Shown piece by piece: positions 51,296 to 59,147 of a DNA stretch of 62,856 nt. Source of the stretch: Kiritimatiellia bacterium (lineage in GTDB: Bacteria > Verrucomicrobiota > Kiritimatiellia > RFP12 > UBA1067). Below the pieces are notes generated by a model. The model ran no database searches and was not told the origin of the DNA. It saw only the letters and a program-made list of their open reading frames with translations. Location: the NCBI GenBank assembly GCA_017525225.1, contig JAFXTB010000034.1:1-62856 (forward strand), in the 5' to 3' direction. Positions within the stretch are counted from its first letter, which is position 1, and each line of letters opens with the position of its first letter. Position numbers and translations under genes: made by a program.

Positions 51296-51889
51296 TTAGG
51301 CGAGGGACAGCTTGATGAACAGGCGCGACAGGGAATCCAAGGGTTCGCGCCAGATGACTTCGTCGCCGTCCAGGGCCACAAGGCCACACCTTTCCATGCA
51401 GGCGAGATGGCGATGCACATTGATACGCGTCACGCCGGTCTCCTCAACGATCTTGGCGACGGCGGCGCGTTTCCTTTCCCGGACCAATCCGAGCAGTCGT
51501 ACACGCGTGGCGTTGGCGAGCGCCGGAAGGACGTACAAGAAAGGCGGCGCGATCGGCCTTGCTCCGTTGACGGGTGCCCATCCTGCGGCTTCCGCAATGA
51601 AGAACTTCCTCAACGCCGAAAAGAGTTCGGCGGCCTTGGCGTCGGAACGGTCCGGCTCCGCGCGGTAGAGGCAGTAGCGGCCGTCTCTTTCGCAGGTGAC
51701 GAGTCCGCAGTCAGCCTGCAGTTGCGCGAGGTACGTACTCGTCGCTGGCTGTCCGAGCCGGACCGCCTCCGATATCTGCCCGACCGGCAGACCGTTCTTG
51801 TCTGGCGACGCCATCACCTTCCGTAGAACGTCAATACGCTCTTCGTTGGCGAGCTTCTTGCAGACTTTCCAGAATTCACGTGTCTTCAT
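51296..51889 (-). CDS. Double winged-helix regulator, ArsR-like
   Basis: A protein of 197 aa. Two ArsR-like HTH units are visible: LANEERIDVLRKVMA... VGQISEAVRLGQPATSTYLAQLQADCGLV and, after a linker, LANATRVRLLGLVRERKRAAVAKIVEETGVTRINVHRHLACMERCGLV. GGAGAG precedes ATG 51889; a 5-residue longer start is possible. A target gene is not evident, because it stands alone between repeats. Confidence 0.8.
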   Translation of the reverse strand: MKTREFWKVCKKLANEERIDVLRKVMASPDKNGLPVGQISEAVRLGQPATSTYLAQLQADCGLVTCERDGRYCLYRAEPDRSDAKAAELFSALRKFFIAEAAGWAPVNGARPIAPPFLYVLPALANATRVRLLGLVRERKRAAVAKIVEETGVTRINVHRHLACMERCGLVALDGDEVIWREPLDSLSRLFIKLSLA

Positions 51890-51916
51890 GCCACATCTCT
51901 CCATGACACGGCGCAG

Positions 51917-51945
51917 ATTATACCTTTTCCGTGCACATATTGCAA
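51917..51945 (-). promoter_or_regulatory. Promoter of the ArsR-like gene with -35 inside palindrome copy 9
   Basis: Minus-strand -35 TTGCAA (51940-51945) is the exact centre of the palindrome; 17 bp spacer; -10 TATAAT (51917-51922). Confidence 0.6.
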
Positions 51946-51951
51946 TATGTG
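51934..51951 (-). repeat. Palindrome copy 9
   Basis: Perfect core, immediately upstream of the -10 of the ArsR-like gene; followed by the long repeat tail to 52060. Confidence 0.85.
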
Positions 51952-52060
51952 TACGGACGGCGGATGGAGAAGGGGCGGGGTTTGACGAGTCACATTGTAA
52001 CTCTATGCCTCAATTCGTCCCGTCGCCTCGTTGACGGTTACTCCACCACTCTTACTCCAC
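51952..52060 (-). repeat. Repeat tail, second copy
   Basis: Matches 49694-49797; ends before the low-GC lipoprotein gene at 52118. Confidence 0.75.
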
Positions 52061-52117
52061 CAATGGGGTCAGCTCTTCCCCCTATTGTTATCTTCACAAG
52101 ACTCATAACAAAACTAA

Positions 52118-52600
52118 TCAACGCTTCCTATCCCACCCATCGTATTCAACACCATGCAACGCATCAATGAAGATTTTCACTATTTGCTTTCCTTGTTTGC
52201 GATGTCCGGAAAGAATTACAACTTCCTGACCAGTCTTATTATCTATGAGTGAAATATCGTAATTCGCATAATCCTCTCCGTTAAGGGTCTGCCACCTCTC
52301 AAATAAATGATAACGCGCGTTCTTGGCCAGTTCGCTTTCACGGTAAACAGCAACTCGCTTATCTGTCGCATTTGGGTCATCAACACCTCTAATGATCTCT
52401 TTGGATTTATCTATGGCATAGACCGTCCAACCATCCTTCATTAGTGCAACTTTTAAGTCACCAGTCAACAGGCGACCGCCCGCAGACATACTAACTGTTT
52501 TTTCGTTAGGGTCAATCTCACCAAGACGATACAACTTCACACATGCACATCCTGAAATAAGATAGGCGACTAATATACTTAAAATTAATCTTGTATTCAT
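52118..52600 (-). CDS. Low-GC lipoprotein of unknown family
   Basis: A protein of 160 aa. MNTRLILSILVAYLISGC is a clear lipoprotein signal (Cys 18). The body (VALMKDGWTVYAID, ARYHLFERWQTL, QEVVILSGHRKQGKQIVKIFIDAL) has no known motif. Base composition is far more AT-rich than neighbouring genes, indicating transfer. AGAGGAATT precedes the start. Confidence 0.65.
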   Translation of the reverse strand: MNTRLILSILVAYLISGCACVKLYRLGEIDPNEKTVSMSAGGRLLTGDLKVALMKDGWTVYAIDKSKEIIRGVDDPNATDKRVAVYRESELAKNARYHLFERWQTLNGEDYANYDISLIDNKTGQEVVILSGHRKQGKQIVKIFIDALHGVEYDGWDRKR

Positions 52601-52781
52601 CCTAAATTCCTCTGTTGAAGAATCTGCCAACACCATTTTAAAGAGATTCTGCGGCTCAAGCCGATTAGCCTGAATACCCACCGCAAAACGCAACTGCATC
52701 TCCTATCGTGTATGCGCATTGATTATGCCAAAAACAGACTGCTTTTACAAGGGCAAAATTCGATTTTCTTTTGAGAAGGCT

Positions 52782-52844
52782 AGGCGGAGAAGGGAAGTCG
52801 GGGGTTCAGGCGGTTGGAATCGCTTAAGGTATTTGGCCCTGCCG
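52782..52844. repeat. 62 bp dispersed repeat, second copy
   Basis: See 51169-51232; here it directly follows the stop of the NERD-domain gene. Confidence 0.8.
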
Positions 52845-52857
52845 GCGGACGGGTCTG

Positions 52858-53511
52858 TCACGCCGGTCTCCGCCCTGCATGGCGGCGGCGGAGATTCGCC
52901 ACGTGCGCCTTGCGGACCGCTGCAGGAATGGCGCCGTCCAGACGAACGATGGTTGCGACAATCCCTTCCACATCGTCCGGCGGGATCATTTTGGACTTGA
53001 ACGACAGGATATAGTCGGCCACGTCGGCAAAGTGCATCACCTCCGGCGGCAACTTCGTCTTGAAGGTCGCCTCGCCGGAAAACGCCACGACAGAGTGCAC
53101 CACATCCGCCAACAAGCCCGTCAGCGCCACAAGCCGCTGCACATGCAGATAGTTCTGCCGAAGCGGATTCTGGAACCGACTCTTCCGCTTCGGAAGCGCT
53201 TGCGTCCATTGGGCGTCTCGGGGATTGCCGAATATCCATCCCTTGTAGGTCTTCGTCTCGATGACGAACACGCCAAACGGCGAGACGACGACATGGTCGA
53301 TCTGCGTGGTCGAACCATCGTCAAGAGGCAGATAGATGTCGTTCAAGACATGGTAGAGCGCAGCATCCAACTTGCGGCGCAAGACGCCGGCAAGCAACGT
53401 CTCGCCAAACGCCCCGCGTACCCGTGAACGGAATACCATCCACACGATCCGCAGCAAGACAACTGCCCCAATGATCGCAACGGCTTTCCAAATGACAGGA
53501 TTAAGGTCCAT
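52858..53511 (-). CDS. NERD-domain nuclease-related membrane protein
   Basis: A protein of 217 aa. One N-terminal membrane helix (IWKAVAIIGAVVLLRIVWMVF) is followed by the NERD fold: LNDIYLPLDDGSTTQIDHVVVSPFGVFVIETKTYKGWIFG contains the D...ExK residues of PD-(D/E)XK nucleases. The zinc finger found in the related gene at 55083 is missing. GGAGTTACGCGT precedes the ATG at 53511. Probably cotranscribed with the ATPase 25 bp upstream. Confidence 0.83.
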   Translation of the reverse strand: MDLNPVIWKAVAIIGAVVLLRIVWMVFRSRVRGAFGETLLAGVLRRKLDAALYHVLNDIYLPLDDGSTTQIDHVVVSPFGVFVIETKTYKGWIFGNPRDAQWTQALPKRKSRFQNPLRQNYLHVQRLVALTGLLADVVHSVVAFSGEATFKTKLPPEVMHFADVADYILSFKSKMIPPDDVEGIVATIVRLDGAIPAAVRKAHVANLRRRHAGRRPA

Positions 53512-53536
53512 ACGCGTAACTCCTTCATCCCCGCCT

Positions 53537-54751
53537 TTAATCCTCCGCAAGCCACTTCCACGCCGGAACAACGCGGATCATACGGCCGACCTGGTTAATC
53601 AGATCAGACTGGTCTCGCGTCACCATGACGGCCTCCTTGAGGCCAAATCTTTCCATCGCGCGAACGGCTCCGTTGATTTCCCGCTCCTCGTTGTCGCGAC
53701 TGAGTTCCCAGCAAACCTGAACGGCCACGAATGTCCCGTCCCTCCGCTCGACCACGAAGTCGCATTCCGTCCCATCGGCATCGTTGGCAAAGTAGAATAT
53801 CGAATCATCGGGATTGCGAAGCTTCAGATAGACCAGGTTCTCGAGCTTGTGCCCGAAGTTCGCCTCGTCAACGGATTCGATTGCCGTCACCAGGCCAGTA
53901 TCGCAGGCATAGACCTTCTTTGGAGCCGACATGCTGGCCTTGGACGATGCCGCAAATCGCGGGATCCGCTGAACGAGGTAGGTTTCCTCCAGATAGTTGA
54001 AATACTCCAGGATAGTCGTCGCCGAAGCGACATGCACCGCATCCTTGATGCGACTCGGCGAAATCCGGCAACCGACGTGTCCCAGCAGAAAAGTGGCAAG
54101 GCTCTTGATGGGGACCGCGTCCTTCAGCGAATAGCGTACGACAATATCCCGATAGAGGATGTCATTGAAAAGCTCCGACAGCACCATGCGTTGCCGACTC
54201 TCCACATACGCCGGGAAACCGCCAACCGACAGGTACTCGTCTATCGACGACTTAGATGCGCGTTGCCTGGTAAAGCGGAGAAACTCCGGATAGGAAAACG
54301 GAAACAGCTCGACGTTCAGGTGTCGCCCGGTCAGCTTGGTGCCAAATTCGCGGCTAAGCAACTTTGCATTGGATCCCGTCACCATCACCCGTAGCCGCCT
54401 GTCCAGACAACCGACGACAAACTTCTCCCATCCCGCGATATCCTGCACTTCGTCCAGGACCAGAGTGTCCGCCTTCCGCTCCTTGACAACCTCGTAGAGC
54501 AGCAGAAAATCATCAGGCGAAAACGACGCCAGGCGCAAGTCGTCGAAATGGACGGAAACAGCCTTCCCTCCTTTCTTTGACGTCCACTGGTCAAGCAGGG
54601 TGGACTTTCCCGACCGCCTTACGCCCGTCACGACTGTCGCATAGTTGCGAACATACGGCAACTGCGGCAAAACATCGCGCGGCATCCCCAGCCGTCGTTT
54701 CCGTTCGGATGCCTGCTCGTCAATCGCCTGGCAAATGCTGCTGACTTTCAT
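53537..54751 (-). CDS. AAA ATPase with DUF4143 domain
   Basis: A protein of 404 aa. TGVRRSGKSTLLDQW (Walker A, about residue 43), VLDEVQDIAGWEKFV (Walker B) and TGSNAKLLSREFGTKLTGRH are the AAA_14 core; the DUF4143 domain follows with LYRDIVVRY, KVYACDTGLV, LENLVYLKLR and DGTECDFVVERRDGTFVAVQVCWEL, which includes D...E-x-Q residues resembling a restriction-type nuclease core. The start has AAAGGAGAG. The upstream promoter -10 is at 54774-54779. Confidence 0.86.
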   Translation of the reverse strand: MKVSSICQAIDEQASERKRRLGMPRDVLPQLPYVRNYATVVTGVRRSGKSTLLDQWTSKKGGKAVSVHFDDLRLASFSPDDFLLLYEVVKERKADTLVLDEVQDIAGWEKFVVGCLDRRLRVMVTGSNAKLLSREFGTKLTGRHLNVELFPFSYPEFLRFTRQRASKSSIDEYLSVGGFPAYVESRQRMVLSELFNDILYRDIVVRYSLKDAVPIKSLATFLLGHVGCRISPSRIKDAVHVASATTILEYFNYLEETYLVQRIPRFAASSKASMSAPKKVYACDTGLVTAIESVDEANFGHKLENLVYLKLRNPDDSIFYFANDADGTECDFVVERRDGTFVAVQVCWELSRDNEEREINGAVRAMERFGLKEAVMVTRDQSDLINQVGRMIRVVPAWKWLAED

Positions 54752-54773
54752 CTGGTCTCTCCTTTGCCGACAT

Positions 54774-54779
54774 ATTATA
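54774..54779 (-). promoter_or_regulatory. Extended -10 of the ATPase/NERD operon
   Basis: GATGGTATAAT on the minus strand; leader about 16 nt with AAAGGAGAG. Confidence 0.6.
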
Positions 54780-54850
54780 CCATCATTTCGCCGAAAATGG
54801 AATGGCCATTTCGCCGTTAACGTAATGCTATGCACTTGATTGCATCCGTA

Positions 54851-54868
54851 CACATATTGCAATATGTG
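54851..54868 (-). repeat. Palindrome copy 10
   Basis: Perfect 28 bp palindrome with flanks, lying between small ORF copy c and the ATPase promoter. Confidence 0.85.
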
Positions 54869-54892
54869 TACGGGCGGCGGATGGAGAGAGAA

Positions 54893-55039
54893 TCAGGCCT
54901 GTTTCCCAGGTTGACGCCAATCCAAACCTTGCTGACGGACTCGTTTCCCGGGAATGGAAATCTTCGGCGGCTTCATGCCCGCCTTCGCGCGCTGCTGCTT
55001 CCGCATCGCCGCCAGCCTTCTCGTCTTCACTAATCCCAT
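54893..55039 (-). CDS. Small basic repeated ORF, copy c
   Basis: A protein of 48 aa. MGLVKTRRLAAMRKQQRAKA opens it; the whole product is Lys/Arg/Gln-rich with no hydrophobic stretch. AAAGGTGAT precedes the ATG, and a TGATACAGT (-10-like) lies further upstream. The 5' part is shared with copies b, d, e, f; the 3' part diverges (PPKISIPGKR...). The palindrome follows its stop. Function unknown; leader peptide or small nucleic-acid-binding protein are options. Confidence 0.55.
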   Translation of the reverse strand: MGLVKTRRLAAMRKQQRAKAGMKPPKISIPGKRVRQQGLDWRQPGKQA

Positions 55040-55082
55040 GGCATCACCTTTCGAGTTACTGTATCAATGAGGTCTTTGTGTT

Positions 55083-55883
55083 TCAACATGCATCAACTGT
55101 TCCGTGGCATTGGGGATAGTTGGAACATCCGTAGAATGGGGCATTGTCAGAACGTCTATGCCTGAGCCGCATGGCAGCTCCGCATCGCGGGCAACGAAGT
55201 GCCTTGCCGTCGTTCACGGCGGGCGCGGCGGCATGAAGGACATGCAACATGTATACATGGTCTTCGCACTGTTCTTTTGTGACCTGCGAGAACAACTTGT
55301 GAACAGAATCAAAAATCTGAACCGAACGGTCTCGATCAAACAGCGGCTCGTCAAAAGAGAGGATGTACGGCACGACGTCACTTGCGTCTATCACGTTGTC
55401 TGGCACGGCGGTCTTGAACGAGGCGTCGCCACAGAAGACCACGACATTGACAAAATATCTACGGGGGAGTCTCAACCGTTCAGACAACACGTAAATGTGC
55501 CGCCAGTTCTGCTTGATGGGATTCTGGAACCTGTATTTCTCCGAACAGGCAAACCATCCCCAACCGCCCGCATAGAGCGACTGTGTCCATAAGCGGTTTT
55601 TGGGGTTGGCAAATATCCAACCCTTGTAGCATTTGGTTTCAATGACAAACAGCCCGAAACGCGAGATGACAACATGGTCGATCTGCGTGGTCATGCCTCT
55701 CGTGTCCGTTATCATCAAATCGTTCAACACGAAGTATTCGTCCGCGGGGAGCCGTTTCAGTCTCCTGGCGACTTCATATTCACCTTCCTTACCGATACTT
55801 TCCGCCGACGTTGAACGGACACATAAGAACGCCAGCAAGATCACCACGACGATGCCTGCGAACGCTATTATCGGTTCAAGCAT
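55083..55883 (-). CDS. NERD-domain protein with topoisomerase-type zinc finger
   Basis: A protein of 266 aa. N-terminal membrane helix (IIAFAGIVVVILLAFL), then the NERD core TDTRGMTTQIDHVVISRFGLFVIETKCYKGWIF, then a C-terminal CPRCG...FYGCSNYPQC four-cysteine finger as in topoisomerase I. This combination is typical of nuclease-related proteins with possible DNA-processing or defence role. The start ATG overlaps the end of small ORF copy d by 8 nt; CAGGAG is its Shine-Dalgarno. Confidence 0.85.
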   Translation of the reverse strand: MLEPIIAFAGIVVVILLAFLCVRSTSAESIGKEGEYEVARRLKRLPADEYFVLNDLMITDTRGMTTQIDHVVISRFGLFVIETKCYKGWIFANPKNRLWTQSLYAGGWGWFACSEKYRFQNPIKQNWRHIYVLSERLRLPRRYFVNVVVFCGDASFKTAVPDNVIDASDVVPYILSFDEPLFDRDRSVQIFDSVHKLFSQVTKEQCEDHVYMLHVLHAAAPAVNDGKALRCPRCGAAMRLRHRRSDNAPFYGCSNYPQCHGTVDAC

Positions 55884-56094
55884 CGATTTCTCCTGCCACC
55901 GGAATGTCGGCATGGCATCCCAAGTCCACAGTAATGCCCTCGGCCTTCGCGCGCTGCTGCTTCCGCGCCGCCTGGTAGGGCGAGCGCACACGCTTGCGCG
56001 CCCTTCGGGTTGCCTTCGGCAATGTTCCCTCCGAGGCTTCGCCTCTTCGGTGCATGTCCTCGGCGAGCCGCCGCCCGGTCTTGACAAGTCCCAT
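55876..56094 (-). CDS. Small basic repeated ORF, copy d (extended form)
   Basis: A protein of 72 aa. MGLVKTGRRLAEDMHRRGEA begins like the other copies; an insertion of about 25 residues is followed by the shared AARKQQRAKA. GAGGTGAT precedes the ATG at 56094. It ends 8 nt inside the NERD gene, so the two are translationally coupled, which argues that it is really translated. Confidence 0.6.
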   Translation of the reverse strand: MGLVKTGRRLAEDMHRRGEASEGTLPKATRRARKRVRSPYQAARKQQRAKAEGITVDLGCHADIPVAGEIDA

Positions 56095-56142
56095 GACATC
56101 ACCTCTCGCGTTACTGTACCAATAGATTTTCCAATAACGACT

Positions 56143-56952
56143 TCACAATCTCTTGATCAGCCGTTGGATCCCCGCAATTGCTTCTCTAGGGGCAATCTGA
56201 AGCCAATTCGCCTTCGCATTGTTCAACCGACGCAAGAACGGGCGTGTGGTAAAAATAATATCAAGCATCCTCATCATCTCCGCCTTGCTGTTCGCGCGAC
56301 AACGTTTGCTCCCGTAGATCAACTCCTGCGTATAGGACTTCACTTTCGCCACAGACACCTTGTCGGACAGATAATACAAGTCAAACACGTCTTTCGGCCG
56401 GTTTGAAACCACCCCGTGCCTTAAAAGACTCAACAGCTTCTCGACGAATATCTGCTCAATTGAATTTGCCTGCAGACTCGCAACACCTTCTTCCGATGGA
56501 ACATCGAACAGGATGTCAACTTGCTTGATCGCTTCGTGAGTGTGAACCCCTATGTCCATTTTAGTTTTAATCCCGCGTGGAATCGACTTGTCCTTTACGA
56601 CGAGAAATATCCGCTTGCCATGATAGTCCTCATGCTTGAGGTCTATTATCCGACCTCGAATAGACACGGCAAGTTCGGGAATCGATCTAGCCAACCTGTT
56701 GACAAACCTCCGAACGCCGGCCGCGCTGATTGGATGATGGATGAAATCAATGTCCATGTCAAGAGTCGCACGGCGAATGTCCTTCGTAAGCGCACTCATC
56801 ACCACTCCGCCCTTGAGCGTCCCATTCGTCTTGAAGCCGCTTCGTCCGATTGCCAACAGCACCACGTCGTGGACGACTTTCGCAGAAGCGAGTACTGCAC
56901 TGTACCCCTTGGCACGAAGTTCGTCAATCTGCTCTCTCAGCGTCTTCATCAA
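56143..56952 (-). CDS. abiEii: AbiEii-like nucleotidyltransferase toxin
   Basis: A protein of 269 aa. KTNGTLKGGVVMSAL followed by RRATLDMDID is the GG...RxTxDxD core of AbiEii/AbiGii (DUF1814) proteins. These toxins use NTPs to modify tRNA or a similar target and act in abortive infection. Later segments (FVEKLLSLLRHGVVSNRPKDVFDLYYL) match the family. The start overlaps the antitoxin stop by 4 bp. Confidence 0.88.
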   Translation of the reverse strand: MMKTLREQIDELRAKGYSAVLASAKVVHDVVLLAIGRSGFKTNGTLKGGVVMSALTKDIRRATLDMDIDFIHHPISAAGVRRFVNRLARSIPELAVSIRGRIIDLKHEDYHGKRIFLVVKDKSIPRGIKTKMDIGVHTHEAIKQVDILFDVPSEEGVASLQANSIEQIFVEKLLSLLRHGVVSNRPKDVFDLYYLSDKVSVAKVKSYTQELIYGSKRCRANSKAEMMRMLDIIFTTRPFLRRLNNAKANWLQIAPREAIAGIQRLIKRL

Positions 56953-57491
56953 TAAACCTCCGAATCGATTATCGTCAGTATGCGATCCTTGTGGGGAAAC
57001 GCCACGGCGTATTCGCCAAGCTTCGACGAGTCCAGCCGGTCCTGGTTGGCGCGATACCAGAGGACAATCTCCTTGTAGAGGTCGGCGGGCATCAGATTCT
57101 TCATCCGCGCCGTCTCCACCAGAAGCCGCTCAAGATCGTAGATGCGCAACCGCTCTCCCTCATAGTCATACTCCGTCGCGCCGACCATGAGCGCCCCGGC
57201 TGGCACATACAGCTGGCGGACGGTCGGGTCGCTGATACGGGGAGCGTTGTCCGCCGTGACAAGGACATACTGCTCCGGCACCTCGTCCGTCATGTCATAA
57301 TAGTAGTACGCGCTGTCCAAGGACAGCACCGACTTCGGATACCGCGCCTGCAGCACTTCAATCTCGCTCTCCTCGCCGCTCTCCGAATAGACCCCTGGCG
57401 CCATCTTGAACAAACGCCCCTCGCGAACCGCCTTCTCGATTTGGTAAGGCGATCCGAAGCGCTCTTTGCAGTCTGAAAATCTCAACAACAT
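56949..57491 (-). CDS. abiEi: AbiEi-like antitoxin
   Basis: A protein of 180 aa. An N-terminal winged helix (SPYQIEKAVREGRLFKMAPGVY) is followed by the C-terminal antitoxin domain (VLSLDSAYYYYDMTDEVPEQYVLVT... YDLERLLVETARMK). Type IV antitoxins of this family repress their own operon. The promoter at 57542-57570 is strong. Confidence 0.85.
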   Translation of the reverse strand: MLLRFSDCKERFGSPYQIEKAVREGRLFKMAPGVYSESGEESEIEVLQARYPKSVLSLDSAYYYYDMTDEVPEQYVLVTADNAPRISDPTVRQLYVPAGALMVGATEYDYEGERLRIYDLERLLVETARMKNLMPADLYKEIVLWYRANQDRLDSSKLGEYAVAFPHKDRILTIIDSEVY

Positions 57492-57541
57492 CTTTAAACC
57501 ATTCCTATGACCCGATTCAACCTGGTCATTTGTTTGGTCTA

Positions 57542-57570
57542 ATTATACCACAGGCCCCCGTACCCGTCAA
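57542..57570 (-). promoter_or_regulatory. Promoter of the AbiE operon
   Basis: Minus-strand -35 TTGACG (57565-57570), 17 bp spacer, extended -10 GTGGTATAAT (57542-57547). Confidence 0.75.
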
Positions 57571-57604
57571 TCCATGCAATTCCCCTAGCCATTCCGCGCT
57601 ACTT

Positions 57605-57622
57605 CACGCATTGCAATATGTG
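57605..57622 (-). repeat. Palindrome copy 11 (degenerate)
   Basis: CACGCATTGCAATATGTG, between small ORF e and the AbiE promoter. Confidence 0.6.
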
Positions 57623-57647
57623 ACGTAGCGGGCAGACAGGGGAAGTG

Positions 57648-57809
57648 CTACAGGTTTGGGGGAAGGGACTTCGTGTGGGGAGGTTTTGAAGGGTGCTGGG
57701 GGAAGGGCGCGCACTTCCGCGCCGGTTTGGGCGTTGGCAGTTTCATCCCCGCCTTCGCGCGCTGCTGCTTCTGCATCGCCGCCAGCCTTCTTGTTTTCAC
57801 GAGTCCCAT
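57648..57809 (-). CDS. Small basic repeated ORF, copy e
   Basis: A protein of 53 aa. MGLVKTRRLAAMQKQQRAKA followed by a proline-rich tail (PAPKPARK-like, FPQHPSKPPH). GAGGTGAG precedes the ATG. The AbiE operon follows downstream. Function unknown. Confidence 0.55.
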   Translation of the reverse strand: MGLVKTRRLAAMQKQQRAKAGMKLPTPKPARKCAPFPQHPSKPPHTKSLPPNL

Positions 57810-57983
57810 GATCTCACCTCTCGCGTTACTGTGTCAGTGTTACCATATCAACGATGGCTACCTCTGCGTCTCTCGTTGCCTTTCTGTTGCATGGCCATGA
57901 CTAATCCACCACTCCTACTCACCAATGAGATCCCCCCTCGCGGGCTCCTCCACCAATAGGGCTTGCGACTCGTACCTGTTAGC
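57810..57983. other. Short gene-free stretch before the HNH gene end
   Basis: Plus-strand CCACCACTCCTACTCACCAATGAG near 57912 recalls the repeat tail of copies 6 and 9; otherwise nothing is recognised. Confidence 0.4.
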
Positions 57984-59147
57984 TCACCATTTTTGCCAAA
58001 TCCGATCAAGTTCGTCTTGCGAAGTCGCACCCAACTGTTCCAACAAATCAAGTGTCAACTTACCTAGGCGATATTGATTGATACTATTACGATCACAATC
58101 TACTCCCCAAAGCATTCGCTCTAAGACAACCCGCCCAATATTTGGATAGTGTTGTTCAAGTTCTTTTCGACGTGCTTCTGGAATCAATGTATACCTTCTA
58201 ATCGTGTCGACCGCTTCATGACGATGGAGTTGATTATACACTTCTTCCAAATGAAAGAACTGCGCTGTGTTCATTCCTCTTTCTTCTACATTTATAAGAC
58301 GACCATCCTTATCAAGTTGAGAAACAATTAGACCTATGTCGTCTTCGGTTAAATCTTGGAATTCCACGCCTCCTTTCATGAAGTATTTAAACCTGAAGAA
58401 ATCATCGAAAGACTCTTCATATGGGCGAATATTGTTTTGGTACTTCAAGACTTTTGCACCGCGAATATTCGTGTTACACCTCGTGCATGCCGGCACAAGG
58501 TTATACAATGACAATCCCAAAGCCGGATACTTTGAGTGACCGATATAATGGTCAAGAGCAGACCTTTTGTAATCTTCTTTCTTCGCCTTTCTATTTGAAC
58601 CTTTTTCTTCAACTCCCGGGCATGGCTGGTTTAGCAATAATGAGAAAATAGTTTCGGCGTTACAATAACAACACATTCTGGCGTTCAGTTGTTTTATAAA
58701 ATGCCAAGCGCTCCAAGTCTCAGCACAACTTATCCATGTATAGCACTGAACTTTATTTATCGTTTCCTTCTTCAGCTTCATTCCCTCCCCAAATTTCTCA
58801 TAGTTAAATATCTCCTTCAAATTATTTTTAATTATTGTAAGCTTTTTATCCGGAAAAGATGTGTAGAGTTTATCAAATTCTTTGCATAATTCAACTAGGC
58901 CACCCAACTCCATCGTAAGGAAATTCCCTTTTCGGTACAGCTTAAGAACTCTACCATAAAACTTTTGTTCTCCTTTGGTTAGGGCTCTTAACCAAACCTT
59001 GTTTGTTTTCTTTCTGCTACCTTTCGTTCCGCCAATCTTATACACAGATTCTCCCTTGCTAAGTAACCCAAGTATCTCCTCAATAAAGGCCGAATAGGTT
59101 TCCTCATGCAGCGTTAGATAGTCTTTATTTATCACGAGTTTGCGCAT
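57984..59147 (-). CDS. HNH endonuclease, PtuB-like
   Basis: A protein of 387 aa. The HNH core is CCYCNAETIF..., ALDHYIGHSKYPALGLSLYNLVPACTRCN, with two CxxC pairs, DH and N. The start overlaps the ATPase stop by 23 bp, with AAGGAACGGG as Shine-Dalgarno. It would be the effector of a two-gene ATPase-HNH system; at 387 aa it is longer than typical PtuB. Strongly AT-rich, indicating transfer. Confidence 0.82.
   Translation of the reverse strand: MRKLVINKDYLTLHEETYSAFIEEILGLLSKGESVYKIGGTKGSRKKTNKVWLRALTKGEQKFYGRVLKLYRKGNFLTMELGGLVELCKEFDKLYTSFPDKKLTIIKNNLKEIFNYEKFGEGMKLKKETINKVQCYTWISCAETWSAWHFIKQLNARMCCYCNAETIFSLLLNQPCPGVEEKGSNRKAKKEDYKRSALDHYIGHSKYPALGLSLYNLVPACTRCNTNIRGAKVLKYQNNIRPYEESFDDFFRFKYFMKGGVEFQDLTEDDIGLIVSQLDKDGRLINVEERGMNTAQFFHLEEVYNQLHRHEAVDTIRRYTLIPEARRKELEQHYPNIGRVVLERMLWGVDCDRNSINQYRLGKLTLDLLEQLGATSQDELDRIWQKW

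Larger units (their letters stand above)
57492..57647. other. Intergenic with AbiE promoter and palindrome copy 11
   Basis: Contains the -35/-10 described separately and the degenerate palindrome copy 11; no gene. Confidence 0.6.

Noticed and set aside
42973-57622. CRISPR array
   Set aside because: The repeats are 18-28 bp palindromes but spacing is hundreds to thousands of bases, with genes between, and no cas gene is present.
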